From Pythium myriotylum (Eukaryota > Oomycota > Peronosporomycetes > Pythiales > Pythiaceae), in contig JALJCQ010000003.1 in assembly GCA_023091665.1 (NCBI GenBank), positions 1,736,001 through 1,800,000 on the forward strand: a stretch of DNA of 64,000 nt. Direction: 5' to 3'. Under the pieces are notes generated by a model. That model ran no database searches. It was not told the DNA's origin and saw nothing but the letters and a program-made list of their open reading frames with translations. Both the position numbers and the translations under genes were made by a program. This document shows, one piece after another, positions 29,334-40,130 of this stretch (position 1 is the first letter of the stretch; each line of letters starts with the position of its first letter).

Positions 29334-32300
29334 AATCTGATTCTAAATCTCCAAGTGTAAATTCTGATTCTGCCCCCATCGAGTTCGAGATGGAGGACTC
29401 TGGTGACTCGTGCAACATGATTGGTCCGTCTGTGTGTGCTGTGGAGATTCGTCTGGACAAGGTGCAGCTGCATGGGGATGACCTGCTTATTGTGAAGGCG
29501 GACGTCCAAGGCAAGACGCTGAGGATGCTTGTTGACTCTGGTGCGACGCACAACCTGGTGCGCCGCGATCTGCTAGGTGCGCCGCCGGAGGCGCAGGAGA
29601 AGGAGCTCCAGGCGCGAGACTTCGAAGGGAAGGTGACCACGACGACCGCGCGCTGCTACGATACCGTTATGACCATTGAGGGCAAAGCGTGCACTGTCGC
29701 GGTGATCGAGTGGCCGCTCCAGCAAGACTTTGATGGTATCCTTGGTCAGGCGTGGCTACGGCAAGAGAATCCGATAATCGACTGGTCCGGACACAAGTTG
29801 AAGTGGCGCAGTGAACCCACTCGTCGACGAGTCCCCAAGGAATGGAAACCGCCGCAGGAACCTGATCCCATCATCGAGTATGTTGACATTGACCAGTTCA
29901 AGGCTAATCTCAACTCGGGTATGTACACTGAGGTTTTTCATCTCGATGTGGTTTCGGATGTTGGGTTGAAGAAACCCGACGCTGAGATAGAGGCACTCGT
30001 GCGTGAGTACTCGGACTCTCTCCGTGAGGAACTCCCCGACGGGCTGCCCCCGGAACGTGACATCGAGCATGTGGTCATGCTCAAGACCGGCGCGACGCCT
30101 TCGTCTCGGCCACCGTTCCGCCACGCACATGTCGAGCAAGCGGCGCTGAGAACCTTCGTCGACAAGCTCCTAAAGAAAGGGTGGATTGAGAAGAGTGCAT
30201 CGCCATGGGTCTCGAATATCTTTGCGGTGCCGAAGCGCGACCCCATCACAGGCGAGTTGCCGTCGAAGATCCAGTGGGTGCGCGGCGGTGATCCATCGAA
30301 GCCCGTCCGCTGGGTCATCGACTATCGATATGTCAACTCAATGACAGAAATTCCGCGGATCCCGATTCCGCGGATTGACGAGGTTTTTGATCGACTTGCT
30401 GGTGCTCACGTGTTTACCTTAATTGATTTGGCGTCCGGCTACCACCAAATGCGCATGGCAATGCCGTCGCGACAGTATACAGCATTTCGAGCTGGCTCGG
30501 AGATCTATCAATGGTGCGTCGCCCCTATGGGTTTGGCTGGGATGCCTGGTACTTGGTCGCGACTCATGAGACGGATCTTTGAAAGCAAGGAACTATCTGG
30601 CTTCGTCGTCGTCTACCTAGACGACATTTGTGTGTTCTCAAAGACCCGAGCAGAGCATCTCCAGCACCTTCGCCGCGTTTTTGAAGTGCTCCGCGAGGAG
30701 CAGCTATTCGCACGCCCGAGCAAGTGTCACTTCGCGCGATCAGAGATCAAGTTCCTAGGCCATATTGTAAGCGGTGCTGGTATTCGTGTGGATCCTGATA
30801 AAACCGCCGCGTTTGCAAACTGGTCGCGGCCGCAGAACACCAAGGACCTGCAGCGATTTCTGGGACTCGCGGGATACTATCGCCGTTTTGTTCGTGGCTA
30901 TGCTGACCTTGTTCTCCCCCTCTCTGATCTTCTCAAGAAATCAACAGTGTGGAGGTGGTCATCGCCTCAGGAACTCGCATTCACGTCGATCAAGCAAGCG
31001 CTGATCACGGCTCCTTTATTGCGCTTGCCGGATTTGTCGCGTCCCTTCCACGTCACGACGGACGCGTCAAAATACTGTGTCGGTGGCGTGCTCAGCCAAG
31101 TAATCGATGGCTTTGATCATCCGGTGAGTTTCTACAGCCGAAAGTTGTCAGACACCGAGTCCAAGTGGCCGGCTCATGAACAAGAACTGTTCGCGATCAA
31201 GCACTGTTTAGGTCGTTGGCGCTGCTACTTGGTCGGTAGTCATTTTGTGGTGTTCACCGACAATTCTGCATGTCGCTGGTTCCTGCATCACGCAAACCTG
31301 TCCCCAAAAATGACGCGTTGGTTGGACTTCTTTGGCCAGTTCGACTTCGAGCTAGTCCACAAGAAGGGCGAGGCCAATGTGGTCGCGGATGCGCTCTCGC
31401 GACCTCCGGTGACAGTGACCAGTGTTGGCATGTTCGTATTTCACACGCGCTTCATGACCCGTGCGGCCAAGCTCTTGGTCGACGGCAACGCTATGTTTGG
31501 TCCGTTACCAGTGCCATCAAGTTCGGTTCCGCTCAGCGCCCATGCCTCGCTTCTAGTTGTTGGGGAGGATGAAGATTTTGCCCGCGCTCTGAAAGCTGCC
31601 TATGTGAAGGACAAGGACTGCGCCATGATTCTACAGGCGCTTCAGCGCGGGGACGCGCAAGTCGAAGCCAAGTATGAACTGCGTGAGGACTTAATAGTGG
31701 TCAAGAGCGACGGGGTCATTCCGATTGTCCGGGTGCCACAAGTCAATGAGATCCTGTTGCGGCTGATGCACGACTTCCACGATGCAGCGATCGTCGCTCA
31801 TCCAGGTGTTGAGCGCACCACCGTAGCCATGCGTCAATATTTCTGGTGGCCAGGGATGAAAAGTCACATCACACAGTATGTGACTACTTGTGAAGCCTGC
31901 GTTCGCCATAAGTCCGGTGCTCGGCGTCGTAATGGGTTGTTGCAGCCATTGCCTGTTCCTGATCAATGCTGGCAACATGTCACAATGGACTTTGTCACAG
32001 CCTTGCCCGTGAGCGACGGATACGATGCCGTGTACGTGGTGGTGTGCCGTCTCTCCAATAGGCCATGCTATATCCCGACGACGAAGGACGTGGACGCTAA
32101 GACCACCGCGCGGCTGTTTTTCGATAACGTCGTTCGCTACTACTCTCTGCCCGAGTCGATCGTGTCCGACCGCGACTCGCGCTTTACGAGTGAATTCTGG
32201 GTGGAACTGATGAAGATTATGCAGGTCAAGCAGCGTATGACAGTCTCCAAGCGCGCTCAAGCCGATGGTCGGAGTGAACGACAAGTACGCACTCTGGAGG

Positions 32301-33109
32301 ACAGCCTCCGATGTGTAGTGTCGCACTACGGTGATGATTGGGTACGCGTTCTGCCTACGGTCGAGTACGCCCATGCGACGCTCGTGTCCACATCGACCAG
32401 AGTATCACCATTCGAAGTCGATTGTGGGCGCAAGCCTCGAGCGCCTATCACACTCCCAGTTATTGGGGGACGATCCACGCCCGCTCAGAACCTCACGCGC
32501 TCAAGACAAGAAGTCATTGCATTTGCTCAGCGCAACCTCCGGCTCGCTCAGGAACGCCAAGCAAAGTATTACAACCGTGGTCGCCGTCCAGTGCAGTTCG
32601 CAGTTGGCGACCTGGTCTACGTGGATGCGCGAGTGCTCAGCAGCGAGTTAGGTCAGCCCGATTATGAACCTCATCGCGATCCTGCACGAAACAAACTCCT
32701 ACCAAAGTGGTATGGACCTTTCGCAGTCGAGCGTCGGATTGGCGAGAATGCGTATCAACTCCCGCTGCCCCACCGCTATGTTGCCCGTGGTCGCCACGCG
32801 ACATTTAATGCCGACCAACTAAAGCTGTCGCTGGACGTTCCTGAGATCTTCCGCGCTCGCCAGATCGCCAAGAGCGCCCCTCGCATGTATGACGACGACG
32901 GCGAGCGTGTTTATGTCATCAAGGAGTTACTCGCCCGGCGTCAACGACAAGGCCGCCTCCAGTACCTCTGTTCATGGAACGATCTGCCCGACTCACAGAA
33001 CTCGTGGGAGTTCATGGACGATATCAGCCACGTCTCACACTGGTCGACTCTTCTCGAACGGTTCAATGCCCGCGAGAGATCTCAGCGTTCGAGCCGCAGA
33101 CGCAGATAA
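29294..33109 (+). CDS. pol: Pol polyprotein of the Gypsy element
   Basis: 1,271 aa read by -1 shift from gag; the frame itself is open from 29213. Protease LVDSGATHNL at about 80; reverse transcriptase with FTLIDLASGYHQ and the YLDD active site near 440; RNase H starting VTTDASKYCVGG near 589; integrase HHCC zinc finger around 835-865 (HPGVERT ... CEACVRH), then catalytic Asp in MDFVTALP (about 897), Asp in SDRDSRF (about 957) and Glu in DGRSERQ (about 993). The end, VYVIKELLAR ... YLCSWNDLP ... NSWE (about 1203-1255), is a chromodomain, which in chromoviruses steers insertion to marked chromatin. All active-site residues are present. Confidence 0.93.
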   Translation, partial: RARSTDVNGVSVEQSDSKSPSVNSDSAPIEFEMEDSGDSCNMIGPSVCAVEIRLDKVQLHGDDLLIVKADVQGKTLRMLVDSGATHNLVRRDLLGAPPEAQEKELQARDFEGKVTTTTARCYDTVMTIEGKACTVAVIEWPLQQDFDGILGQAWLRQENPIIDWSGHKLKWRSEPTRRRVPKEWKPPQEPDPIIEYVDIDQFKANLNSGMYTEVFHLDVVSDVGLKKPDAEIEALVREYSDSLREELPDGLPPERDIEHVVMLKTGATPSSRPPFRHAHVEQAALRTFVDKLLKKGWIEKSASPWVSNIFAVPKRDPITGELPSKIQWVRGGDPSKPVRWVIDYRYVNSMTEIPRIPIPRIDEVFDRLAGAHVFTLIDLASGYHQMRMAMPSRQYTAFRAGSEIYQWCVAPMGLAGMPGTWSRLMRRIFESKELSGFVVVYLDDICVFSKTRAEHLQHLRRVFEVLREEQLFARPSKCHFARSEIKFLGHIVSGAGIRVDPDKTAAFANWSRPQNTKDLQRFLGLAGYYRRFVRGYADLVLPLSDLLKKSTVWRWSSPQELAFTSIKQALITAPLLRLPDLSRPFHVTTDASKYCVGGVLSQVIDGFDHPVSFYSRKLSDTESKWPAHEQELFAIKHCLGRWRCYLVGSHFVVFTDNSACRWFLHHANLSPKMTRWLDFFGQFDFELVHKKGEANVVADALSRPPVTVTSVGMFVFHTRFMTRAAKLLVDGNAMFGPLPVPSSSVPLSAHASLLVVGEDEDFARALKAAYVKDKDCAMILQALQRGDAQVEAKYELREDLIVVKSDGVIPIVRVPQVNEILLRLMHDFHDAAIVAHPGVERTTVAMRQYFWWPGMKSHITQYVTTCEACVRHKSGARRRNGLLQPLPVPDQCWQHVTMDFVTALPVSDGYDAVYVVVCRLSNRPCYIPTTKDVDAKTTARLFFDNVVRYYSLPESIVSDRDSRFTSEFWVELMKIMQVKQRMTVSKRAQADGRSERQVRTLEDSLRCVVSHYGDDWVRVLPTVEYAHATLVSTSTRVSPFEVDCGRKPRAPITLPVIGGRSTPAQNLTRSRQEVIAFAQRNLRLAQERQAKYYNRGRRPVQFAVGDLVYVDARVLSSELGQPDYEPHRDPARNKLLPKWYGPFAVERRIGENAYQLPLPHRYVARGRHATFNADQLKLSLDVPEIFRARQIAKSAPRMYDDDGERVYVIKELLARRQRQGRLQYLCSWNDLPDSQNSWEFMDDISHVSHWSTLLERFNARERSQRSSRRRR

Positions 33110-33121
33110 GCTGCGGAAGGA

Positions 33122-33331
33122 TGTAATGTCGCAGCTAGTCCATGCGTAAGTTGCATGTTGCATGTCGCTTCTAGTTCTGTGATCACTGAGCGACCACGAG
33201 TGGTTCCCCATGCACTCAGTGGTCCCGGTGACTTAGTAACCTAGGCCTGCGGAGGATCAGTCTATTCCGTTCATTCTGCATTTGGCTAAATACTACTCAG
33301 TTCCAGTCAGTCCACTTGGGCCACCATTGCA
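33122..33331 (+). repeat. 3' LTR
   Basis: Identical by eye to the 5' LTR. Preceded by the short purine run GCGGAAGGA (about 33113-33121), the likely polypurine tract, ten bases after the pol stop. Confidence 0.95.
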
Positions 33332-33336
33332 GGCTG

Positions 33337-33827
33337 CGAGAGCGGTATGGGTGCCACATCCGTTGGCGAGGAGCAACCGCAGAAGATGGAAGCGGGAGAG
33401 GGATGTCCTCTGCCTCATCGACCACGTGCTGCTGACACGCCGGGGCGCGGAGTGCTCAATATGCGCGGTGGGAGAGCTGCTTTAGTGACCTTGAAGTGAA
33501 ATTGGCTCACCTTCTTAGTAGTGACGACGAAAGAAGCCAAACATGCCATCGGGAGATGCCACTACCGACGACTCCAGATCAATGCAGAGGCCAGAACTTC
33601 GAGTACACATGGTTCGTGGCACGTACAAGCCACACGAGGCGTTTCACAGCTTATTCTCCCGCTCCCTTTTCGACCAGGTTCTCTGCAACATCCGCTTCAG
33701 AGACGAAATTTGGCTCTAAAACTGACCCATTCAATACCATAGGTATATTGCCAGGGGCGAACAATCAATTATTGTCTCGGACAATATTCACAATATTTCA
33801 ATAACAATACTTTTTTGGAGAGCCCTG
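33337..33827. other. Right part of the hAT element
   Basis: 490 bases between the Gypsy duplication and the hAT terminus. No coding motif recognised. The last 60 bases are AT-rich with repeated CAATATT words and end in the hAT terminus. Confidence 0.6.
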
Positions 33828-35721
33828 CCACGAGTGGCGAGACACCCCCTGCCTGCACGATCGCTCGCTTTATCGCCGAAGCACCCTGTGCAAGATTGTG
33901 GAGAATTGCTAAAGCAATCATTTTGTACTTAGACGACCCAGTTTGCAGGATTTTGACGAGGACAGGAATCCCACCACCAACCATGATAGGAACATGATGG
34001 TCGTCGCTTCGCGAAATGAGCTCCAGAATCGTCAACGCGGCCTCTTTCTGAGTGCCAGACCCATTTCTCGCTCGCTTGATGAGAACTACAACTCCACCAG
34101 CGGCAGCGACAAGCGCCAAATGAATTCCGTCGTCGTGTGCAATTTGTGAGAGAGTCTTCAGCGCGTATGTCCGTTGCAATTTCGATCCGTCACGAGCAAG
34201 AACTACGAGCACTTCGATCGCGCCGATGTCAACCATAACTCGAAGATAGACTTGCTCTTCTCCAGCGAGCGAGTATAGAGCCTCGGTTGTGGCTTCCCGA
34301 TGCTCACCTGAACCGACGAGAGATTGCTTAACGTATGCCGAGATGCCGCTGACCATCGCGAGCGTCTTGTGGTTGTTGGGGTCGTCGCAGTCGATATCGA
34401 TGACAGTCTCATTCTGTTGCCTTGAGCTATGGTATTCATCATCTTCCCGGGAGAAGAATCGCACGACCGAAACTGCTTCCTCGATCTCCTCGCGCGACCC
34501 AATGCTAGTCCAAATAAGATGGTAGATAGGCGTGACGTAACGAATCAGGCAACGCAGGCGCATGGAGGAGCTGTTGCAAAGGAGCATCAAACACCCAGCT
34601 GCAGTCATCCTCTGCGTCTTTGTGCCTCCTGCTGCAAGTTGTGCTAATACAGGAATTGCCCCAGCTGCCACAAGATCAACGGCACGGTAGTAATCGTTGA
34701 TGATTCTCTTCGACGTGTTCACGGCTGCGTCTTTCTGTGCCTCGGTGCCGGAACGGAGAAGTTCAACGCAGAACGCCATTCCAAAGAGTTTACTTGTAGC
34801 TGCAGAGGTTTCAACGTCGTGTGTATCCCTGACAAGTTGGCCGAGTTTGGCTTCGTGTGACGAGGCGTTAACGTGCATGTTTTGGCATCTGACTTTGAGA
34901 TGCTCTGCACGAAGGTCCCCGCCCTCCTCGAGTGCTGCCGTGTACACTTCTGAAAGATTGCGGAGCAAAGACGATGCCAGCTTCTTCTGGGAGTCGGTTC
35001 CTTCCGTGGCAAGCTCAGCGAGTGGGTGGAGCCCGCCGACTTCAACGACGGCACGTCTTATACCTGGTCGACCAGCGACGAGATCCAGGAAAATCTCCAG
35101 AGCCACCTCCCTTTGTGGATTGGAACCCGTCTCGAGTACTTCGACAAGTGGCCGAATGGCGCCAGCAGAGGCGACCGCCGTCCGATAGATGGGATCTCTC
35201 GCGATATGTTTGAGGGCTCGCAGTGCATCGTCTTTATGAAGGTTGGTACCTCGATCAAGGGTCTCAACATTCTGCTTGATCGCTCGTAGTTGTCTGATGA
35301 CGTCGTCCACAGTAGGCCGCGGTAGCTTCATACCATGCAAGGATGCGGCTGGTGAGCGCAAAGGTGAATACATAGATGATCGAACAGGGGGATTAGTCGT
35401 GAGTACGGGTCGTCGCTGCCGAACTTCTTGAGCGAGATGGTCGACCCGTTGGTTGAGGTCACCGATTGCCTTGACCATCTCGTGTCGCTTGATGACTCGC
35501 TTGATGCAAGGCAGGTCTTGGTTGGACCTCAAGAATGATTCAAAGTCGCTCGTGATCTGCCCGAGCGTCTCAGCAATATCTGCATTGGGGGTTACCTCGT
35601 ATCGCATCATTTCTCCCTGCACGAACTGCAGACGATGATGGAGCTGCTGGCATGGCACACGCATCTCGTGCATGGACACACTGAGCGCCTGGATGGTCTT
35701 GAACCGCGTTGTCTTGACCAT
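33828..35721 (-). pseudogene. Armadillo gene A, 5' part (interrupted by hAT insertion)
   Basis: Starts at ATG 35721 (MVKTTRFKTIQALSVSMHEM). An N-terminal helical region is followed by armadillo repeats such as HKDDALRALKHIARDP, AVASAGAIRPLVEVLETGS, VDIGAIEVLVVLARDGSKL and LVAAAGGVVVLIKRARNGS. These are alpha-solenoids for protein binding; the partner is unknown. The native frame stops being native at the target duplication (33828-33835); the readable frame then runs 20 codons into hAT DNA to a stop at 33769. The missing last repeat is at 24770-24947. A truncated but nearly full-length protein may still be made. About 70% like the intact paralogue at 49514 by eye. Confidence 0.85.
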
Positions 35722-36270
35722 GGTGAGTGTTCTCGATTCTTCGTCGCTGCGGCGGTGATTGCAAGTTGATCAATTGTTGGCGGTGTATTTTGTCTGATGC
35801 AACGGGAGACTCACTCCTCATAAACTGAGATGAGTTGCTGAGCTTGGGTTCAGCGGATCGTGTTGGGTTCATCGAATTATGAAGTTTACTGACAACGGCA
35901 AGGACCTTCAGCACAACGAATGAGGAACACATAAAATCCGTGAACATGACTCGTGCAGACGAAAAGGTGTGAGTATCCACAGTATAACGAAGTAGTATCT
36001 ACCTTTTTTTACTCGAGGGTGTCGGACTGCCGGGTCATAATCGTTTCGGATGATTAACACGAAGAGGAACTCAACGCGAAGTAATATTCAGCTGCCCTTT
36101 AAACACCTTATATGCAGTGCTCGAAGAATCGAGTCGTCCCACCGGGATTTCCCGCAATGTCTCTTTGTTGAGCTCGAATGAATAGTTACCGCCTAGCAGT
36201 TTGAACTCATATTCGACCCTGCCGCCAACTCGGCACCGTTACCAGACGTTCTTCGTCCGCTTGTACCATT
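35722..36270. other. Intergenic, nothing recognised
   Basis: 549 bases: 5' flank of armadillo gene A and 3' flank of the next M96-type gene. No repeat or RNA gene seen. Confidence 0.4.
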
Positions 36271-37413
36271 CTATTCGGTGGAAACAAGTTGCCGGTCGAT
36301 CCTCTCGATCATCGCATCCCAGCGCCGCGTCGTTACAGTCTCTAGTGCCTCGACTTGCCCTCGCGCGAGAAATCCTGAGTATGTCACAACTCGCCAGCGG
36401 CTGAGAGAAACAATGGAGCCTTGTGGTGTCAACGTCTCGGTCAGCAACATTGCGGCCGTCACTTTGTTCATGAGACTGCGCTCGTGGTCGAGAGGGAATA
36501 AGTCGTCGTGGTCTACGGAATCCATCGCACCGACCGCACAGATACTTCCATCTCTCCACGACGGCTGAACTAGCTTCACGAACGAGACTGAGTTCCAGGT
36601 CACCTCCAGACCTCCATACCTGGTTATTTCTCGGCTCTGGCCGCACTCAAACACGCCGTTTCTCGAGGGCAACAGCTGTGCGTCGCCGCCGGCATCTTTC
36701 ATCTCGACGAAAAACGACTGGAACGCTGCATAGACATCCCGGGGACGAAAGCGAGGGCTAAATGGAGTCACGTCAAAGTGGATGCTTAGCGAGTCACCGT
36801 TCGAGAGCTGCGTAAGTTGGCTGTTGGTATGGGCTAGGGACAAGTCCAAGAACCGTGTGCGCTCCTTCATGAACAGCAAGGCGGTGTCGACGCGATGTTC
36901 ATGTTGGAATCGTAAAATGCGATCGCGGTCAAGCCGATCGCGGGGCAAGTGTGTATATGTCATGAGTGGGAATGCGACGTAAGCGCCCAGAGCCTGCGCG
37001 GGTCAGCTGATTACTACCGTCATGATTCCTTCACACAACTGAATCCAGCTTACCTGGGTGTGGGCGGTCAGTAATGACTCAGTTCCTGCTAGAAGAAGGT
37101 GGTTGCGCTCCATCGCGCTGGTGTACGCGGTTATGCGATGGTAGGAAGCTATCGTGCCATAACACTTGTAACTCTTAAGTTGTTCTTCGAGTGTCTTAAC
37201 CTGGTACTGGAGGTCTTTTATTGCTTCCTGAACACTAACGTATTATGCAAAGCTAGCCCAGCAGTTTGCTTAGAGTCGTTGTACCTTTCTCGCATAGTAA
37301 GTTGGCTTCCGTCGCTTGATAGGTAGCCCTCCGGGGAGGTTCCATTCATCTGGGACTGAGCTGCATGAGTCATCGCCGTTGGAAGGTGATGCGCCTTGAC
37401 GCTTGTTCTGCAT
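36271..37413 (-). CDS. M96-type protein 5, three-exon, minus strand
   Basis: Exons 37285-37413, 37054-37227 and 36271-36993 (341 aa), introns of 57 and 60 bases, phase 0, at the two standard positions. Exon 1 ends IKRRKPTYYARK (32-43). Exon 2 is a coiled coil beginning EAIKDLQYQVKTLEEQLKSY. Exon 3 is the START-like domain (TYTHLPRDRLDRDR, LSNGDSLSIHFDVTPFSP, VDHDDLFPLDHERS). It is one of the more divergent members, with DFVDQDD changed to DSVDHDD and no NQEISIS block. The two small exons are too short to stand out alone, but donor, acceptor and frame all agree. Confidence 0.72.
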
Positions 37414-37725
37414 CTAGTCACTTCCAGATAGACAAAGTGAGAGTGACTTCAAGCTTCGAGACAGTACAAACGAAGGTTGACGTCGGGATCACCTCTACGT
37501 CAACAGCATTACGCTCACTCTACATCATCACGGGTGGCCTCATAATCTGTTTATGCGGTGATTATGGTGCGTTTATATTTTACATCGCAAACCATTGGTG
37601 GAATACACTGTACACTATGCACCTTGAACGCCGAGTGGTGCCCTCGCTACAGTCTCGACGACAGCAATCACATCAATCTTCTGGCAGACTGCGGTTTTCG
37701 ACTGGGTGGAGTTTCGAGATATTAG
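37414..37725. other. Intergenic, nothing recognised
   Basis: Short spacer between two M96-type genes on the minus strand, 312 bases. Confidence 0.4.
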
Positions 37726-38958
37726 TCAAGGATCTGGTTGCTGCATCGCGAGTCGTTCTTTCATAACTTTGTTCATAATCTCCGACAGGTGCAACGACTC
37801 ACGTACTGCCGCCATGTCTCGCTCCGTCATGGGCGTCGCGGGCATACGTAACCGCACATGACCCCACTTGCAAAGAGACACAACGCGGCCTGTTGGAGTC
37901 TCGGCTTCCAGGATCGTGACTGCCGTTGTGAGTTCTTTGCGTCCGCACGATTCGGGGCGATACGGAAACAAATCATCGACGTCCACACTGTCCATGGCTG
38001 CCACGGCGTACGCAGACGCTGTGTCTGTCGCCTCAACGAACGTCGCGAACATCGCAGCGTTCGTCTCGATCTCGATACCGCCAGCAACCGTCGCGAGGAA
38101 CCGACTTTGGCCGAACTTGAAGTCGACAATCTCGTCGTGCTCGCGGATCGTGAGCACGCCTGTACGCTCTGAGATGCTGATCTCTTGGTTTGTCACAAAA
38201 TCCATGAACGCATCGTAGACCTGACGAACACTGTGGCCACTCGTGAAGGGTGTGACGTCGGATCCGATCGAGAGAATGTCGCCATTCGGTAGATGGAACT
38301 CATCTTCGTGCTTCTGGGGGAGTCGGAGATCCAGATGCCGCATGCGTTCGGTCATGAATCGCAGCGATGCATCGAGCTTGGGTTTCCACAGCGCGCGCAG
38401 CACGGCATGGCGGGAGTCGGCGTCAGTCGGTAGATGGATGTACATTTTGAGCGGGATGTTCGATGCCGAGCTCATAGACTGAGCACAAGAGTTTCAGTGT
38501 CGTTCAGTCCTCAACATCCCATACACTACACGCACCAATTTGTACGCCGAGAGCACTGCATCCGAGCCAGCGAGAATCAAGTTGTTGCGCTCAATGTGCC
38601 GCTCGTGTTGGAGCGTTTGCTGCTGCGCCTCCCGCAGCTCAGCCGCCGACGTCGACTTGGCGCGCGCCAGCTCTTCCTGCAGCACCTTGACATGTTCCTG
38701 AAGCGACTCGATGGCATCCTGCAGACTGCAGTCAACTCTCTGTCTAGATCCAACGCAGAGATATCATCTTCGTACCTTCCGCACGTAATACGTGGCCTTG
38801 CGTTTCTTGGGGACCGGCGGCTTCTCGGCTGGGGTCTCGACGCCGCTGTCCGTGGCGGAGCTCGTGGCGTCAGCCGCGTCCAGCGGCAGCTCGCCTGGCG
38901 CCTCGGGCAGCAGCGTATCCAGCGTTGTGTCCGGCCCCGTCAGTGGTGCTATCCACAT
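37726..38958 (-). CDS. M96-type protein 6, three-exon, minus strand
   Basis: Exons 38776-38958, 38536-38718 and 37726-38478 (372 aa). Both introns are 57 bases, phase 0. Exon 1 ends KKRKATYYVRK (51-61) after a Pro/Glu/Ser-rich acidic head. Exon 2 is DAIESLQEHVKVLQEELARA and further heptads to LAGSDAVLSAYKL. Exon 3 is a canonical START-like domain (IPLKMYIHLPTD, FHLPNGD, SGHSVRQVYDAF, NQEISISERTG, SVDVDDLFPYRPE). It pairs with the neighbour at 36271 as a head-to-tail duplicate. An upstream in-frame ATG at 39057 would add 33 residues; the later one gives the family's usual short head. Confidence 0.75.
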
Positions 38959-40130
38959 GTTGTGCAGTCTTAGTCTCTGGTGTCGGACGTGGAGGACGTT
39001 CGAAGCGGAACACGTGACGGAAGCAAGAGGAACACGACAGAAGAATGAGGAGCCCATAATCGGAGACCGTCAGCTTATGACGGGCTTGTATTCAGGAGTC
39101 AAAATGAGACAGTCGAGGCCTTGTCCTGTCATGCAATGATAAGACACGCAGGGGTCTACGAACGACGCCAGCAAACAAGTTGCAAACGATTCCATAAGGT
39201 GTCGCTTTCACTTGATCTTGCTGGTGGAGGTTGGCCAAGAGTAACAACCGAATAATCTCGCGCGATCGAAAGGTTCTTCGTGAAATCTTCCTCTGGGTTG
39301 ACATGCGTGGTATGAGGGTGTTCTTCCCTCGCTGTCTGCCCCGTGGTCGAGAAGCGTTTGTAGGACCAAGAGTATACTCCAAGCCTGTTGCCGGCGCCAT
39401 CCTCCCCCTATGGTCTGTAGGCCGATGGACGCCCCCGAGTCCTTACTCGTGTCGTGTGCACGCTAACGAACATGAAGAATCGAGTGCCTGTAGTGTCTTG
39501 AGCAAAGAAGGATGCGAAAGTTGCGAGCGGAACGGGTGAAACCAGTTATTTCTTCCAGATGTACTTCGCGAGCCAAATCGTCAGCAATAACAGAGACCGT
39601 GCACTCCAAGCTTCGACGTGGATGGCCTCGCTATCTCCTCAAAACATTCAAAGAACTTCGCAATCGTGCACCCCAGCTTTGCGACCGCGTGGAGGAAGCG
39701 ACTACTGATAGTTAGAGTAAATTTCTAAAAGCAAGAGATTCCCAGTCGACTACCGACGTTGGTGTAACCCATCAAGCCGACTCTTCACCTCGAGGCGAGA
39801 ATGCGATAGGAGACAAAGAGCGTTTTGCTCCATTACACTTGCTATGAAAAGGCCGAGACGACTTGCCGCTTGGCTTGGCGAATGGGGGGAACATGAATGC
39901 GAATTAGGATTCAACCTCCAGTCGTTCTGGAAGGAAAGTCGTGCACAGCGGCGAGCTTCTGAGGAGGTACAGGTACATGTATCGTGATATGGCTACATTC
40001 ATCATATTAGAAGTCCTTGGTCGTAAACACCTAGCCCTGATTACGGTGACAGGGGCCGAATCACTTTAGAGTGTTGGTATTATAATAATCAGCGCATAGC
40101 TCCGTAGAAAGGCAACCAAGCCATTTCGCG
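38959..40130. other. Divergent intergenic region
   Basis: 1.17 kb between divergent M96-type genes. No coding motif in the short frames. TCACTTT at 40061-40067, 64 bases before the next ATG, resembles the oomycete initiator (TCA-Y-T-Y-Y), but this is a weak single match. Confidence 0.35.

Larger units (their letters stand above)
28057..33331 (+). mobile_element. Intact Ty3/Gypsy LTR retrotransposon (chromovirus type)
   Basis: 5,275 bases, TG...CA ends, flanked by the 5-base duplication GGCTG (28052-28056 and 33332-33336). The two 210-base LTRs read identical, so the insertion is recent. gag and pol are both open. The domain order PR-RT-RNase H-integrase defines Gypsy, and the C-terminal chromodomain-like segment points to a chromovirus. 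Nothing visible would stop it being active. Confidence 0.95.
24948..33827 (-). mobile_element. hAT-type DNA transposon remnant, host of nested insertions
   Basis: 8,880 bases bounded by the 8-base direct repeat CCACGAGT, the duplication length typical of hAT elements. The right end, read inward, is CAGGGCTCTCCAAAAAAG, a classic hAT terminus. The left end lacks this and instead has a mirror copy of flanking DNA (see palindrome), but its subterminal AT-rich stretch (ATTATTGAAACAATATCAAT) resembles the right one (TTATTGAAATATTGTG). Inside are a transposase remnant on the minus strand (25090-25575), a LINE (25751-28033) and a Gypsy element (28057-33331). Subtracting those leaves a hAT of only about 1.3 kb, so it was already internally deleted. 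Confidence 0.8.
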
